The notes under the pieces: model-generated
The model's input: only the letters and a program-made list of their open reading frames with translations
Told to the model about the DNA's origin: nothing
The model's database searches: none
Shown here: one piece after another, positions 1 through 11,994 of the stretch
Numbering within the stretch: position 1 is the first letter of the stretch
Layout of the letters: every line of letters begins with the position of its first letter
Assembly: GCF_963422355.1 (NCBI RefSeq)
Contig: NC_085086.1
Coordinates: 1,581,021-1,645,020, forward strand
Source: Corticium candelabrum
Lineage: Eukaryota; Porifera; Homoscleromorpha; Homosclerophorida; Plakinidae
Reading direction: 5' to 3'
DNA: 64,000 nt
Position numbers and translations under genes: made by a program

Positions 1-104
1 GCAATATTTAACGCAAAATAACCGTGTCTGTATTAACATAGATAATAGGTTACTCTTAGTGGGAACGTTAGAAGCGTACCTGTTGGTTTACTTGAGTAAA
101 AACC

Positions 105-745
105 AGTCTCGCGTAGCCAAACATCTTTCCGCCGCGTCATCCTCCCGGCGAAATAGGGTCTAGTGTCGCTGTGTGCCGTGTAGCCAGAAATCGGCTATCT
201 AAAGACCGGATTTGCTTTCTTAAACGCTTTACTAAAGACCAGATTGGTATGCAAGCAGTGCAATCCTATCTCATTAGCTTCTCTTGTATCATGGAGAACA
301 ACTCGAAGACTACAACTCGAGTCGTTGCTGTTTGTAAAATTTGCTTGTCTACAGCAGCAATTAAATGCGGACGCGGGAACGTTGACGTCGGCCGGCTCAC
401 AGCGGCGACAGAATGCGATTGCACTGAATGGATGCGAACGCTCTCGATGCTGTTTGCTGTTTTGACGTCTAAAGCGACCGCGGACAGTCCAGAGTGAACG
501 ATATCTGGTCCTGGAATTGAAGGGCTTAGAGCTAACGTCATACGAAACAAGAGAAGCTAGCGAGATTAGGATGGAACTGCTTGCATACCAGTCTGGTATT
601 TAGTGAAGCGTTTAAGAAACTAAATCTGATCTTCAGATAGCCGATTTCTAGCTACGCGGTACACAGCGACATCAGAGCCTGTTTACCAGACCCTATTTCG
701 CCGGGAAGGATGACGCGGCGGAAAGACGTCTGGCTACGCAAGACT
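105..745. mobile_element. Fold-back MITE with arms of about 190-200 bp
   Basis: Bases 105-296 reappear as an imperfect reverse complement at 546-745. The outer ends read AGTCTCGCGTAGCC on the left and, inverted, AGTCTTGCGTAGCC on the right. The central 250 bp is unique and its short open frames show no recognisable protein. A non-autonomous DNA element with long terminal inverted repeats fits best. No clear target-site duplication was found and the superfamily is not assigned. A related right end lies at 34458-34500. Confidence 0.8.
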
Positions 746-1129
746 AAGCAAAAACACCTGCAAAAAGGTCCGTCATCTTTTTGAAGAGAGGAGCATGCGC
801 ATTAATAAGCGTTTAGCTTTGGAGTCTCTTTATATTCGCGAAAGCTTAAATGCAGATTTGGTAAGTTAATTAATAAACTTTGCATACTACCCGATTTTTC
901 ATTTCCATAACTCAATTGACTGTGGTATTTTATGCTAATCAATACAGTAAAAATTGTAAATTTAATAAAAATTATAAATTTATTTTTAATCCAGCTTTTA
1001 AAGCCCGAACATTCACACTACAGCAGTGTCTTTCTCATTACTTTTCAGAACACTGTAGATAGCTATGCGAGAGACGTCGCAGTCCACGTGTGCCACGTGC
1101 AGTCGTTGTGTTGTGTTCACGTGCGTGCG
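746..1129. other. No gene seen; AT-rich spacer
   Basis: This stretch separates the fold-back element from the polymerase relic. It contains AT-rich sequence and a run of CACGTG-like words at about 1085-1145. No coding region, RNA gene or repeat boundary could be supported. Confidence 0.5.
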
Positions 1130-4046
1130 CTACGCGTTCACGTGCACACACAAGCTAGAGTGTAGATCCCATTGCTACAAATTTACAATTTGGTATCCAG
1201 AGGAGTCAGGGAAATCTTGTTTTAATGCACTCCGTAGATGTGATGACCCACGCTTCGCGGCATGTTTTTACAGTAGTAGAATGTCTTACCAGACGAGACA
1301 TCCTTATACTGTTCATGTTGTACCTGCTTCTTCGCAACACAGTTTATACTACTTTGTCTTTCCTTATCGAGCTGGCCTCGGTTTCGATCGAGTACATCTT
1401 AGGTCAAAGTCCTACATAATTCACTAAGGGAAGCATATTCACTATCACTTTTCCAAACACCCTTTTTGTACCTCGTTGATTGGGTGATCTTTCCGGTAAT
1501 TGCTTGTATCGAGGAAATCGGCTTAGTTAACCGTGTCTGAGTGCACGTCTCCTGTCTGAATCTCAAGTAGCAGAGTGTCCGTGTCTGTGTACAACAACTC
1601 ACATCGATCCCCGTACTCCTACAGCTGGTTGTAGAAGTCGTACATCAATTGTTTTGACAAGTCAAGGACGCTCAAGATTTGTACACACTGGCAAATGGAT
1701 CACGATCCGATTGCCATAAATCCAATCCACATCATGAGGTGGTTTCGATCGCGATCGGTTGAATCCAATTAGAAATGTAGGCGTTACCTCTACTCACGCT
1801 ACGCGTGTAGGCGAAACATCCAGCAATCCTTACTCATCTCTGCTTTTGCTCACCTTACGTCGCTGTATCAAAGCTTTCCACAAGCAAAGAAGCCACAAAT
1901 ACACATTGGTCATCATTCACGTCATATTGAAAATATGATAGAGTAGCGTTTTCAAAGTGAAGTGTGGACAGTTGCTATCCCGAATGAATTCTGATCTAGT
2001 GCGGACAGAGGTTCATACTCACGTTGGCAGGTCGATTCAACAAGATCCTTTTCTTGTTCATGTGGAGTGCGACGAGCCCATCGTGAAAGATAACACTGTG
2101 TTCAAAAGATGGGTCGGCTATCAGCTTGCGTAATCTGATCTCCTCACACCATCGTACAAGTTTGGCTCTTGCCGTTTTCTTAGGTTTTCCATCGTTTTGC
2201 TAAAACCGAATTGTTGAGAACTTTGAACAGATCTCTCTCAAGTAGCAGGTGGCTCGTTTGCAAAGCTTGGTGTTCTTGAGCATATAGGAGGCCATCCAAA
2301 AAGATTGATCTATTCGAACCACTCGGTGCATCTTGGTCAGGTTGAAGCGCAGAGGCAAATACAGCTGTAGGTTTTTATAGTGGAGAACGTACTTGGTCTT
2401 GTTTTAGAGATTGGGTACCAGCTTCTCCACTTTATTTGATTTATCTCATAATACGCTGGAGTAGGTTTCGTTGGTAGTCCAACATTCATTCCTTGGGATT
2501 CTCCAGACGTTCGGGTGCTAGCGGATACATGATTTATTTATGATGTTAGGTTGATGAATACTTAAATTTAGATCGACTTCAACTATTATCTCTTGTCGGG
2601 TTTGTCAGCATAAGGTAGTATCGCTTGTATGCTTTGCAGATCCACTCACCCGAATCCTCACATGGGTAGAGGCAATTTGTTGTGACATCGCGGATTGGTA
2701 TAAGTTGTTCGCATCAAGATACTGGATGCATATAGTGGGCTTGTCGGAATTCTGGTTTGACGCGAGGATTGTTTGCGCTGGCGTATCGGCGAAAGACCAT
2801 CGATATACCAACTCGCATACCTTTCTGAACAATTAGATGCCTGTTTTAGTCGGCCAAGAGTTTGAGCTCCACCCCAAGTGCTTCAACAACGCATCCCACG
2901 AGAGCACAAGACACTATTAGTAGTAATCTGGATAGAGTCGGTAAGTCTCCATACAAGCAAGTCTTTCTACAGTTCTCGAAGTCGTCGGCAAGTAGTAGTC
3001 TAACTTTCTGAAAATACAAATTGTGATATTTGCCGATGGCCTTAAATCAAAACGTCGACAATACTCTATGCGCCTTGTTATAGTCTTCATCGGTAATACC
3101 TTCAAAAGCATCTCGAGATGGTATTTCAGTTTCGTAAAATTATGTCAATGTGCTCGTAACGATAGACACCTTTCCTCAAGATTAGATTGCGCCTTTTTGT
3201 CGTCATGCTCGTATTCTCGGGGTATGTGCATAGCAGTGAAGACCTGTGCGCTGACCAATCTGTGGAGCGAGAACAACAACAACTGAACGCTCTCAATGAA
3301 TCGCAATTGCTCAAAAGAGAATAAGATATACTTCTCAGTGTTGTTGAGAATGCAGTTGACATTGCCTGGCACATTAAAGAAGGCTTTCATAGACGAATTT
3401 CGTATCAGCAAGGATTGTGGAAAACCACCTCAATGGTTGTACAGTCGCAGCTAAGTAACGTGTGCCGCACCTCGATATTGTACCGTGATGTAACTATGGT
3501 CGCGGAATCAATCCCGGTAGTTCTTCATGATGAGAGACTTGTCGCAGATGTAGCATGTCTCCGTGTGACGTTTAGGTTTGCCTCCTACATTGGTTCTAAT
3601 GATGGCGAGAGACTGAAAGTAGCATTTTTGTGTTTATCTCCTTCGTGTGTTTTTCTGGTCGAGTCGACCATCGATGAAACTCTAGACATTTCCACGACTA
3701 GAAGTTTATCAGACGAGAGTCTTTTGCATTCTTGTGGTCTATGCAATCTTGTGTCGTCATTACAATGTGTTTGCGCTTGATATATTTGATCTTGGCTCCT
3801 TTTCTTTGCAGACACTCTAGAAAGCGATGAGTAGCATTGGGTCCTTGGTAGACGACGAGTTGAGTTTGTCTGTCTCCCCGAATGGCGATGTAAGAGAAAC
3901 CACAACCTTTGTGATAAACTGTACGTGTTCTGGGTGTTGTTTTTCCTGGGATCACATGTGAGTGCTTCCATCTTGTTAAAGAAAAACCTAAAATTTGCAT
4001 ATCTGATGTATGGAATTCTGAATTGGTTTTGGTAATTCTAGAAAGT
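1130..4046 (-). pseudogene. Polinton/Maverick-type DNA polymerase B relic, central and C-terminal part
   Basis: Minus-strand translation in shifting frames gives a protein-primed type B DNA polymerase. Reading 5' to 3' on the minus strand: an exonuclease-like N-terminal region near 3700-4000 (CGFSYIAIRGD, VVYQGPNATHRFLECL); RKGVYRYEH near 3150; YLDANNLY near 2700 (polymerase motif A); an NNSV-type segment followed by KLIADPSF near 2110-2220; LLYTDTDTLLLE near 1575-1610 (motif C, aspartates kept); and KKQVQHEQYKD with KISLTPLDTKL near 1180-1350. Many stops and frameshifts show that it is dead. The reading resumes at 8305-9000 beyond an inserted retrotransposon. No other Polinton gene (integrase, capsid, ATPase) was recognised, so this is a fragment. 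Confidence 0.88.
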
Positions 4047-4165
4047 TATAGAGCGAGCTAATAATACCGTATGAAAGTACGTATCCGCTGACTTTTCTAG
4101 AACTAGATCGCGTACGTTGTGTTACGTTCATAGAGCAATGCCAATAAACCAGCACAAACACTACA
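4047..4165 (+). repeat. Left LTR
   Basis: This segment aligns with 8187-8304 over its whole length, sharing for example GTATGAAAGTACGTAT and TTCATAGAGCA. It ends CACTACA. Its first bases (TATAGAGCGAGC) have drifted from TGTAGTGCGAGC in the right copy. Confidence 0.8.
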
Positions 4166-4193
4166 TTGTGACAGGATATGGTTCAACTAAGAC

Positions 4194-4640
4194 TTGAACC
4201 ACCCGAACCCTTCGATTTCAGAAGCTCGACAAATGGTCACGCTGGAAACGCGCCTCTTTGAACAGGTCAGGATCGCATACGGCTTGGCAGAAGAGGAGGA
4301 TCCACGACAAATCTCAACGCTTCTTTGTTGCATGGGCAAGGAAGAAGACGAGGTCCTAAGGGCCAGCTACCACTATTCTGAGGATGACAGCAAGAAATAC
4401 AACAAAGTAATTGAAACGTTCCAAAAACTTTTCCAAGTCCGTTGCAACGTCATCTTTGAACGCACACGTTTCCATCGAAGGAGCCAGCACGTCCACGAGT
4501 TGATCGAGCAGTACATAACAGCGCTCTACTCACTGGCTGACACTTGCAAATTTGCGGCATGGATGGAAGACATGATTCGCGACAGAACCGTCGTGGGAAT
4601 TAACAGTGACCAGGCCTCGCTAGCGCGTATTGTAAACAAA
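4194..4640 (+). pseudogene. gag-like capsid region of the LTR element
   Basis: The open frame from 4194 encodes an acidic and basic, helix-rich protein. YNKVIETFQKLFQVRCNVIF, then FHRRSQHVHELIEQYITALY and MIRDRTVVGI, form the usual layout of a Ty3/gypsy retrotransposon capsid. The gag reading stops making sense at about residue 148, where a THAP-coding segment follows. No zinc knuckle is seen. The family call comes from this helical layout and from the retroelement context. Confidence 0.7.
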
Positions 4641-4660
4641 GGAATTTGTGGCGAAAGAAT

Positions 4661-4905
4661 GGTTTGGTGTTGCGTGGCTGCAGAATGCACCAATTCGCGC
4701 AAGTCATACGCAATCGTGTTTCGATTTCCGAAGATCCCAAGCTAAGAAAAGAATGGGAATCGCAAAATATTGAGGACAATTGCAGAGACGTTTGTGTCGT
4801 CCAGGCAACTGCTACCGACAAAGCGTCTTACTGCGTGGACAGGAGTCTGCAGTAGCCACTTTTAACTTGATTGCTTCGAGATACGTACAGCCAGGTCTAT
4901 TCAAC
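4661..4905 (+). pseudogene. THAP-domain fragment inside the LTR element
   Basis: From ATG 4661 the translation begins MVWCCVAAECTNSRKSYAIV, then FRFPK. After frameshifts come DPKLRKEWES and TGVCSSHF followed by LDCFEIRT. Together these give the C2CH zinc signature of a THAP DNA-binding domain: two N-terminal cysteines, then a later Cys-x2-His. Frameshifts and a TAA after SSHF show that it is not functional. It is fused in frame to the truncated gag, apparently by insertion or recombination. It differs from the intact THAP gene at 42501. Confidence 0.7.
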
Positions 4906-5985
4906 AGCTTGGTCTGGGTTCCAGAAGAGCGAAATCGAGGCCACCATTTTCCATCTACCTGCCTCCACACTTCAAGGTCGTAGCACTCTGGAACCTTTGC
5001 AAAAGAAAAGGAGAGAGGTAATTGAGAAGCGGGAAGGTAAGGAAGACTCTCATGCAGGACTAAATGTATTGCAAATGACTAAGAGAGGTCAGATTCTTGA
5101 TGACTATATACAGACTCGCCTCTTGATCATCATGTGTAGTAAATGCAGTCGTATGCGTACCAGTATACTGTACAGTGAAATCAAACCTTGTGTCAACGCG
5201 AATTCAACGTACGTACTTCAAATCATTTTGTTTTCTTTCACACGTACAGCACTTTAGAGTTTTGCATGAACTCACCAGTACACTTTGCCACTATTGTTGC
5301 TAGTATTCGACATTATTAGCGTGTCATTACTTGAGACAACCTCAAATCCATTTTGACAGCACACGTACTTCACACGAGTACGTATCCATCATCTCACAAC
5401 CGCAGCTGAGACCTGTGAATGTTGTTTACTTACCCGGATGTGCATCAACTACGTAGCTAACTCCTACTTCTACTTGCAATGATAACAGGCTATCGGGTAG
5501 CTTGTCCTCTTTCTCGTCCGCGTCCAAGGCAGCAGGCGATCTCAAAGCTTCAAACGCATTGTCGCTGAACTCAAACCTGTGTGGTCTAATCACTACGTAT
5601 ACTGATTAATGGTTCCCAGCAGATCTTCTTCATCCTGCGATTAATGCGATGACGAAACGTTATCATAACGTAAAAACCTCCAGAGGATTCTTCAGAAGAC
5701 TCGCTGTTGCTGCCCTCGCCTCCACCCTAGCAGCGTTGCCTTGGATATAAAGATTTAGTCAATTTTACAGGCCGCTGACAATACAGACGCACACGCGTCT
5801 CCTTTCAGTGACGTCACACTACACCACGCCCGTTATCGGAAGTTAAAAAACCGAAGCAACTTTGACGTGCTACATCTCAGCGAAGACTTAACTTAAAAAT
5901 CTAAAACTATTTTTCCTGTCACCTATGCAAATAGAACTATCAATTTCCAACATAAATGAATTTTTGATTTTTGCGTTGCAGTTAC
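4906..5985. other. Rearranged segment replacing protease and 5' reverse transcriptase
   Basis: No retroviral protease or N-terminal reverse transcriptase reading is present between the THAP fragment and 5986. A short basic open frame (about 4980-5110) may continue the THAP-bearing insert. The remainder, including a GACGTCAC word near 5811, shows nothing that can be assigned. Confidence 0.4.
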
Positions 5986-6760
5986 CCTTTAAGTGCTCCA
6001 GAGCTATTTCAATGCAGAATGAGTGTCAAGATTACCAAGAATTCTGTGCCATATGGATAATGTTTTGATATTCGGCTCAAACCAGGCTGAACACGATGTC
6101 AGATTGGCTAATGTCTTAACTCGAATTCAAGAAACAGGAGTTACACTCAATACATCCAACTGCAAGTTTATTGTACCCACTCACAAATTTTTGGGTCATG
6201 TGATTGACGCAATAAAAAGAATACGACCAGATCCAGAAAAGGTCGAAACCATTCGAGATCTGCAACGTCTCAAAAACGTCTTTGATATGCGAAGATGTAC
6301 GGGCATTGTGAACCAACTAAGCAAGTATTCACCAAATATTGCAGAGATTAGTCAACCCTTACTGGAGTTTCTGAGTTCTAAGCGCTCTTGGTTGTGGGAG
6401 CATCCTCAAGAACAGGCCTTCACACAGCTGAAAGAGGAACTGATAAGTCCTACCGTTTTTGGGTTATATGAACCACGGAGAAACATCAAAGTTTCTGCAA
6501 ACACTTCATCTCATGGGCTAGGTGCAGTGCTACTCCAGGCAACAATCAACGGAGACACGTGGAAATCAGTTGCATATGTCTCTCGTTCAATGACAGAAAC
6601 AAAGAAACGATATGATGAGATCGAAAAAGGAACATTAGCTGCGTCATGGACATGTGACAAGTTCTCAGACTATGTACTAGGTCAAAAATTTCATATTGAG
6701 ACAGACCATAAGCCACTGTTTCGTTGTTGACGAGAAAGCATATCGACAGCTTACCTCCAC
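5986..6760 (+). pseudogene. Reverse transcriptase C-terminal part and RNase H of the LTR element
   Basis: The frame resumes inside the reverse transcriptase. CHMDNVLIFGSNQAEHD is the catalytic-loop region, with YxDD decayed to HMDN. TSNCKFIVPTHKFLGHVID marks the thumb, and RRCTGIVNQLSKYSPN the connection. RNase H follows with the YEPRRNIKVSANTSSHGLGA segment, where the usual catalytic Asp is Asn, and ends with IETDHKPLF. The frame breaks at 6728. Loss of the polymerase aspartate motif and truncation at both sides show an inactive copy. Confidence 0.85.
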
Positions 6761-7089
6761 AAATTGTCTGATTTCGACTTCGTTCAGCACGTTATGACTA
6801 CTCCATCAGCCACATACTAGGACAATTGCTCCATACTGCTGATACTCGGTTCAGAGCTGCGTTACCAACCACCGTTCATCTAGACTTACTTAGAGAAGAA
6901 GTTAAGGTATTCATTGAATCGTTACTTTCAAAGCTTCCCGCCACAGAGGATAAGCTACAGGGATACAGAGAAGCTCAAGTTGACGATTGCAATTGCTCAG
7001 AGGTAATGCTATTTTGCAAATAAGGCTGACCAAACAGGTTCCCAGCAAACACACCTCTGATACCTTACTGGAAAGTTCGATCTCAAATT

Positions 7090-8160
7090 TCAGAATACAA
7101 CTGTCTTTCGATGTACAACAATCGTGTTGTTATTCCAAGTATCATGCAAAGAGATGTCCTGACACAAATCCATGAAGGAGATCAGGGAATTACTTTATGT
7201 AATCTACGAGCCAACTCGTTAGTATGGTGATATCAAGACAACTCGTACAGATGATACAACATTGTGGTCCATGTCAAAGAGATAGTCGAGGTGTAAAGAT
7301 TTTGATACCCACTGAACGGGCAGATTATTCTTTCTAAGCAATAGGTTCAGACTTACTGGAATTTAGAAAAGTACACTATCTGATCGTGGTCAACTATTTT
7401 TCGAGATATCCAAAGCAGATAAAGTTGTCGTCTACTACATCGAACAGCATCCTTCATGCTTTGAAAGCAATCTTTCCCCGACATGGCCTCGCAGAGATTC
7501 TAAGGAGTGACAATGGTTCTCAATACTCTTGTCACGAAATGAGAGAGTTTGCGGCAGCTTATGGCTTTACACGCATCACCAGCAATCCAAGATATCCACA
7601 AAGCATTGGCCTTGCAGAAAGAATGGTAAAGTCTGTTAAACAACTACTACAACGATCCAAGGATCCACATCTAGCGCTTCCAAGCTACAGGACAACTCCT
7701 TTTCCATAGTGCAACATCAGTGCATCAGAACTTCTCATGGGTAGCCGCCTGAGGACCAACTTACCACAAGTTTCTGAATTGCCAAATCCTCAATGGCCGT
7801 ATTTGAAAACATTTTGCAACGTTGACAAGCAATTCAAACAGAAACAGATGGAATATTTTGACAAACGACATTGAGCCAAAGACCTCCCAGAATTACCAAC
7901 CTACACAGAAGTTTGGATAACTTCCGAGAGAAAGTAGAAGACAGGAACAATAGTTTCCAAGTTCTCCACTTTGGGCACGATCCTATAGTGTTGAAACCAG
8001 TACTGGAACATTCAGACAAAACAGATCCACATTATGCCCACTGGATCTGGAGCAGTTATCCTGCATGGCGGCAGACTCCTTCAGTCAGAGGTCCACAGTT
8101 CCTCTACCTCAAACAGGCCAACGACACGTCTTCAGACAAGAACCAATGTCAGACCGCCTG
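7090..8160 (+). pseudogene. Integrase region of the LTR element
   Basis: A decayed zinc-binding region (IHEGDQGITL) lies near 7170. The catalytic core follows at 7386-7709: MVNYFSRYPKQIKL, ILRSDNGSQYSCHEMREFA and NPRYPQSIGLAERM carry the DDE-type pattern, with D in SDNG and E in LAERM. The C-terminal tail continues in broken frames to about 8160, just before the right LTR. A TAG at about 7707 and further stops interrupt it. Confidence 0.8.
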
Positions 8161-8186
8161 AAAGGCTAGACTTGTAGAAGGGAAGA

Positions 8187-8304
8187 TGTAGTGCGAGCTG
8201 ATAATAGCGTATGAAAGTACGTATGAGCGAACTTGTCTAAAACTAGATTGCGTACGTTATATTGTGTTCATAGAGCACTGCCAATTAACCAGCACAACAC
8301 TACA
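8187..8304 (+). repeat. Right LTR
   Basis: This repeat begins TGTAGTG and ends CACTACA, and matches 4047-4165 throughout with scattered differences. The divergence between the two LTRs indicates an old insertion. Confidence 0.8.
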
Positions 8305-9000
8305 AAAGAAACTTTCTTTCCGCTCTTTACAGTAATCTCTACTCGGATGACACAATGTACGATACCTGGACAGTCGGGTTTGTGTTGTTTGAGGTCTGGT
8401 CGCGTGTATCCGTGTACAAACAGTTAATAGAAGAACATACGATGTGTATCCTTGCTTCGATCGTTGGGTACGCGGTTGATACTTTTGATCAAGGTGTAGT
8501 GTTGCTTGAGTCCTAAGAGAAGAAAGTTGATACTAATGGGTAACTTAGACTTTGATTACCTGAGCAGGGAGATAGATACCTTTGCACCATCTGAAGACGT
8601 TGACAGCTAGTCTGGGGTTTTGCTTATTCACGAGAACTATTTGTTTGATAGGAGGTGGTTCTTGAACACCATTACAACGCAGTCCATCGTGTGTCAGGTA
8701 TTGCTGAGTCGCTGAGAGTGGTCGTGTGCTGTAAAGAGGGCCTGACGCAGAGCCCATCGTATACAGCTGTCGTCTTTATTTTTGACGTCAGGAGTTGACG
8801 ATAGCCCTTTTGTTTTGCACTTCTTGAGAGTGAAAGATAAGAGACGCGGTAGAGTGATTGGTTTCGTGCAGGGTAGAGTTGAAATCGTATAATGCCATCA
8901 TCACCTGTTTATCTCGTTCTTTCCTTGGTGAACCGTTTCAGTGTTCCACCATGTGTTTTAATCCCTTGTCCAACGATTCTGATACCTCGTCGGCTGTAAG
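8305..9000 (-). pseudogene. Polinton-type DNA polymerase B relic, N-terminal part
   Basis: Minus-strand reading gives LLTADEVSESLDKGLKHMVE near 8960-9015, PRLAVNVFRWCKGIY near 8590-8620, LKQHYTLIKSINRV near 8480-8520 and GYTRPDLKQHKPDCPG near 8370-8410. The last is a Cys/His segment of the kind found upstream of Polinton polymerases. In order and spacing this is the piece missing from the relic at 1130-4046, so the two were one gene before the LTR element landed between them. Stops and frameshifts are present. Confidence 0.78.
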
Positions 9001-9134
9001 AAGAGGTTCTGTTCTACTTCTGAGTCTCGGTTCATTCCATTTGTCGAGTCCTTCCTTTTGTGATTGCAAAAACGAACTTCCAGAAGCAGTTGGAATTTCA
9101 CACCGTTTAGTTATAGGATCTCTTTAGCGAGCTT

Positions 9135-9660
9135 TTAATAAATCTGTGAACACGCATTTTCCAGAAAGGCTTGTGGATCGTGTTCATCTGTCCCATTCAT
9201 CTGCCAACATCGGGAAAATTGCCTACAACGTGAGGTATGCGTTTTCACGCAGCTAATGTGTGTTTCACACGCGGGGTAAGTCTCACAAGTAGAGCAGATG
9301 GATTTCAAACATTGAGCTGGAGTGGTCTTCACAAGTGGAGAGGCTGAGTTGCACACTGGATGAGCACTTCACACATAGAGCTGCATTTGGTTTCAAACGT
9401 GGAGTGGTTACAACCACTGGGTAGTCTGAGGTCGGCTTCACACGTGGAGTAGCACGTGGAGTTGGTAAACGAACTTGTCTCTCAAATCGTTGTGTCATAG
9501 ATGACTCAATGACATCAATGCAATCACCATACTGCTTAGAACCCATCAAGCCCTTAGCTGGCTGAGAGTTCAATCGTTGTATTAACGCTTCCATCTTTGT
9601 ATATACTGTACAACAGTTACTCATTTCTCTAACAGGGCGCAATTGTAAGCACTCTTGATA
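9135..9660 (-). other. Degenerate low-complexity open frames, unrecognised
   Basis: Minus-strand frames across 9135-9642 are Thr/Pro/Cys/Lys-rich and contain imperfect copies of a short motif (PRATPRVKP, TPRLKP, CVKTHTS). The DNA has loose recurrences of CACACGTGGAGT. It lies just upstream of the polymerase relic and could be part of the same element, but no family is recognised. Confidence 0.35.
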
Positions 9661-10910
9661 CAGATGTCACGCAAAATTAACGTTCTTCTATATAGTATAT
9701 ATTATTTGTCTAATGAAGGTAGATTACACTTTTATCACCAAGGAAAGAATGACTCTCTCTACGTTGCGTGCTACTTTTGTAGTTAACAGGTATACGTGAT
9801 GTGCACTTGGGATTTCCCAATGACTGGGTCTTACCAGTTTAGACCGGATCACTAGCTTTTGGTCTACTTTCGCTATATTTTTGGTCAGGTTACTGTTTAT
9901 TCTCAGTAACAAAGGTAAGAGTTCCGGTGTATTTCTGACTATTTCCGGTTTATTTTCTGTACACTTTCTAAAAATATCCTATTATGGCATTTGCGTGCCC
10001 TATTACACAAAATAATTGCCTGGACTTCCATAGATATAGTCCGTAGCTGGGTGTACATACCCTCGAGCTAATAGCCGTTTATGTCTCGGGACCCGAGTGA
10101 GGGTGCGCGCCCTCAACAAGAAAATATAGTAGACAGACAAATTTAAAGCATACATTAGACTCGCGGACGGGAGGTAGTGGGTGAAACAGCACAATAATAG
10201 ACAATGACGTAAGATTGACAACTACCTACACTCAGACGACTTCGTGCAAGCAGTATTAGCTGAATACAACTCTTACAGATGTGGGCCATGCAAGCCGTAT
10301 CATCTTCTCATAACACTTAGCGAGATTGTCCAGAACCGGTATTCTTTAGATTACTTGCGAATGTGTCTAAATGTACTTGAAATATACTGTATTTAGGTTT
10401 CGCGCTGTTCAGACGCTAATCAAACACACATTGACTGTATTTATCATTCTGATTTCAGTGTAGCTTCCGTATTGACTTGTTGACGTCGAACGTGCGTCAT
10501 TAGAACAATTTAGCACATAGTTTACTAGCGATAACAGGCGGAAAAATTTAACACCTGCGCGCGTGCTTAATTGATTGATTGGTCGGTTGCTTGGGCATTG
10601 ATCTATGGCCGGTATTTTACTAAACTCAACGTTTCTCGCGTCGGTAAATAATTATTAGATTATAGTACATTGACCTTTATAGCACTGATTTGCAAAGCCA
10701 CGTGAACACATCATTACATACCAATTGGCGAGCGCAGCAAATCTGTCTCTTGTCACGTCAACTGTATAAATTGGCGATAAACTATATAGAGGTTATATCT
10801 GTTAGTTTTATGTTTTCTACATGCTGTTGAATACAGTTGTAGAATATAATAAACATGTGTCTACATCTATATCTAAAAAAGAGCTGTGTGCGTGCGTGTG
10901 TGTTTTTTTT

Positions 10911-10914
<4 letters not shown>
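9661..10914. other. No gene seen
   Basis: Both strands were read for coding segments, splice-bounded exons and terminal repeats. Nothing could be supported in this AT-rich stretch. Confidence 0.4.

Positions 10915-11006
<92 letters not shown>
10915..11006. repeat. (GT)n microsatellite
   Basis: About 46 uninterrupted GT units follow a short T-run at 10902-10914. The open frames on both strands here are repeat artefacts. Confidence 0.97.
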
Positions 11007-11008
<2 letters not shown>

Positions 11009-11279
11009 CTCGGATGTCTGATGGTGGTGCCGTAGTTAGCTGAGCTCCGCGTTGCTTGCCTCTCATAATTCAATTGATTACGTTCTGGATGCACCCGGGA
11101 GACTGACAACTGTTGGCTGTCCCGGACTTCGGTTAATCAGCAGAAACATGGTTTCGTGAAAGTGAGTGTACAGTCTGCATAACAGGGCTTCCACTGAAAC
11201 CTCTTCGTGTGCAAAACTTATCTGCGTAACGTCTCAGTCAATCTGCTCAACTTAGCTTTAGTTCGTTGTTTCAACTAAA

Positions 11280-11280
<1 letters not shown>

Positions 11281-11340
<60 letters not shown>

Positions 11341-11360
11341 TGTGTGCGTGTGCGTGTGTG
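11281..11360. repeat. (GT)n microsatellite
   Basis: A GT tract that becomes imperfect (GTGCGT) at its right end. Confidence 0.95.
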
Positions 11361-11994
11361 CATGTTCTTCGTGTGTCTTCCGCGTCCGAGATTTGTAGAA
11401 CTTGGATCGCGCGCGCCGATTCTGTACTGGTCGACGTTGAAGGGACAGGAATTCTTTGAGTGTACGAGGCCCCTTTCGAATGGTCAACTTCCGTGTAAAA
11501 TTTCTTGACGACGCGAACTCTACAACCTTCCATTTCATACGAACGCCCGCCCGCCGATCCGCCTGGACAAGTCGCTGCTGACTGTACGCATTACTGTTCT
11601 TCGCAACGCTTCTGGCAAATGAAAATTTCTGAACGATTGAAGCCGCTAGCAGTAGTATATCTGGCGTCAAAAGGATAGCACCTCACCTCCTCATTTTTCG
11701 CCTTGTCGTCGGGTCTTTGCACCCCCTTTGGCAGCTATAATCCGTTCTGAGATTTCCTTCGACTCGAGCTACGTTTTTGCTTGTTTTGAGACATCCTTTC
11801 CAATACAAATGACAATTTTTCCGACATTGGGCTACCATTCCTCAAATACAAACGTCCTTTTTCCAGGGAGGCACACTCCGACGACCTGTTGCACTCCCAC
11901 AACTCGTCGCACTTCGAGAACCTATCGCAGACCGATTATCGCAAAGCTATGTATGGATAGAGAACAAACGTTCGTGCCGGCACACCTAGAGATT
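11361..11994. other. No gene seen
   Basis: The short open frames are partly driven by the adjacent GT tract. No domain or exon is recognised. Confidence 0.4.

Larger units (their letters stand above)
4047..8304 (+). mobile_element. Nested Ty3/gypsy-like LTR retrotransposon relic
   Basis: Two direct repeats of about 119 bp (4047-4165 and 8187-8304) bound degenerate gag, reverse transcriptase/RNase H and integrase segments in the plus direction. The right LTR begins TGTAGTG and ends CACTACA, a perfect inverted end. Flanks are aaagt (4042-4046) and aaaga (8305-8309), a 4/5 match to a 5-bp target duplication. The host sequence is a Polinton-type polymerase whose reading continues across the insertion. 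The element is about 4.3 kb, short for the class. Protease and the N-terminal half of reverse transcriptase are missing, and other DNA occupies about 4640-5985. Confidence 0.85.

Noticed and set aside
171-550. Short overlapping frames inside the fold-back element
   Set aside because: They span the inverted arm and unique centre of a MITE, are open on both strands, and show no recognisable protein.
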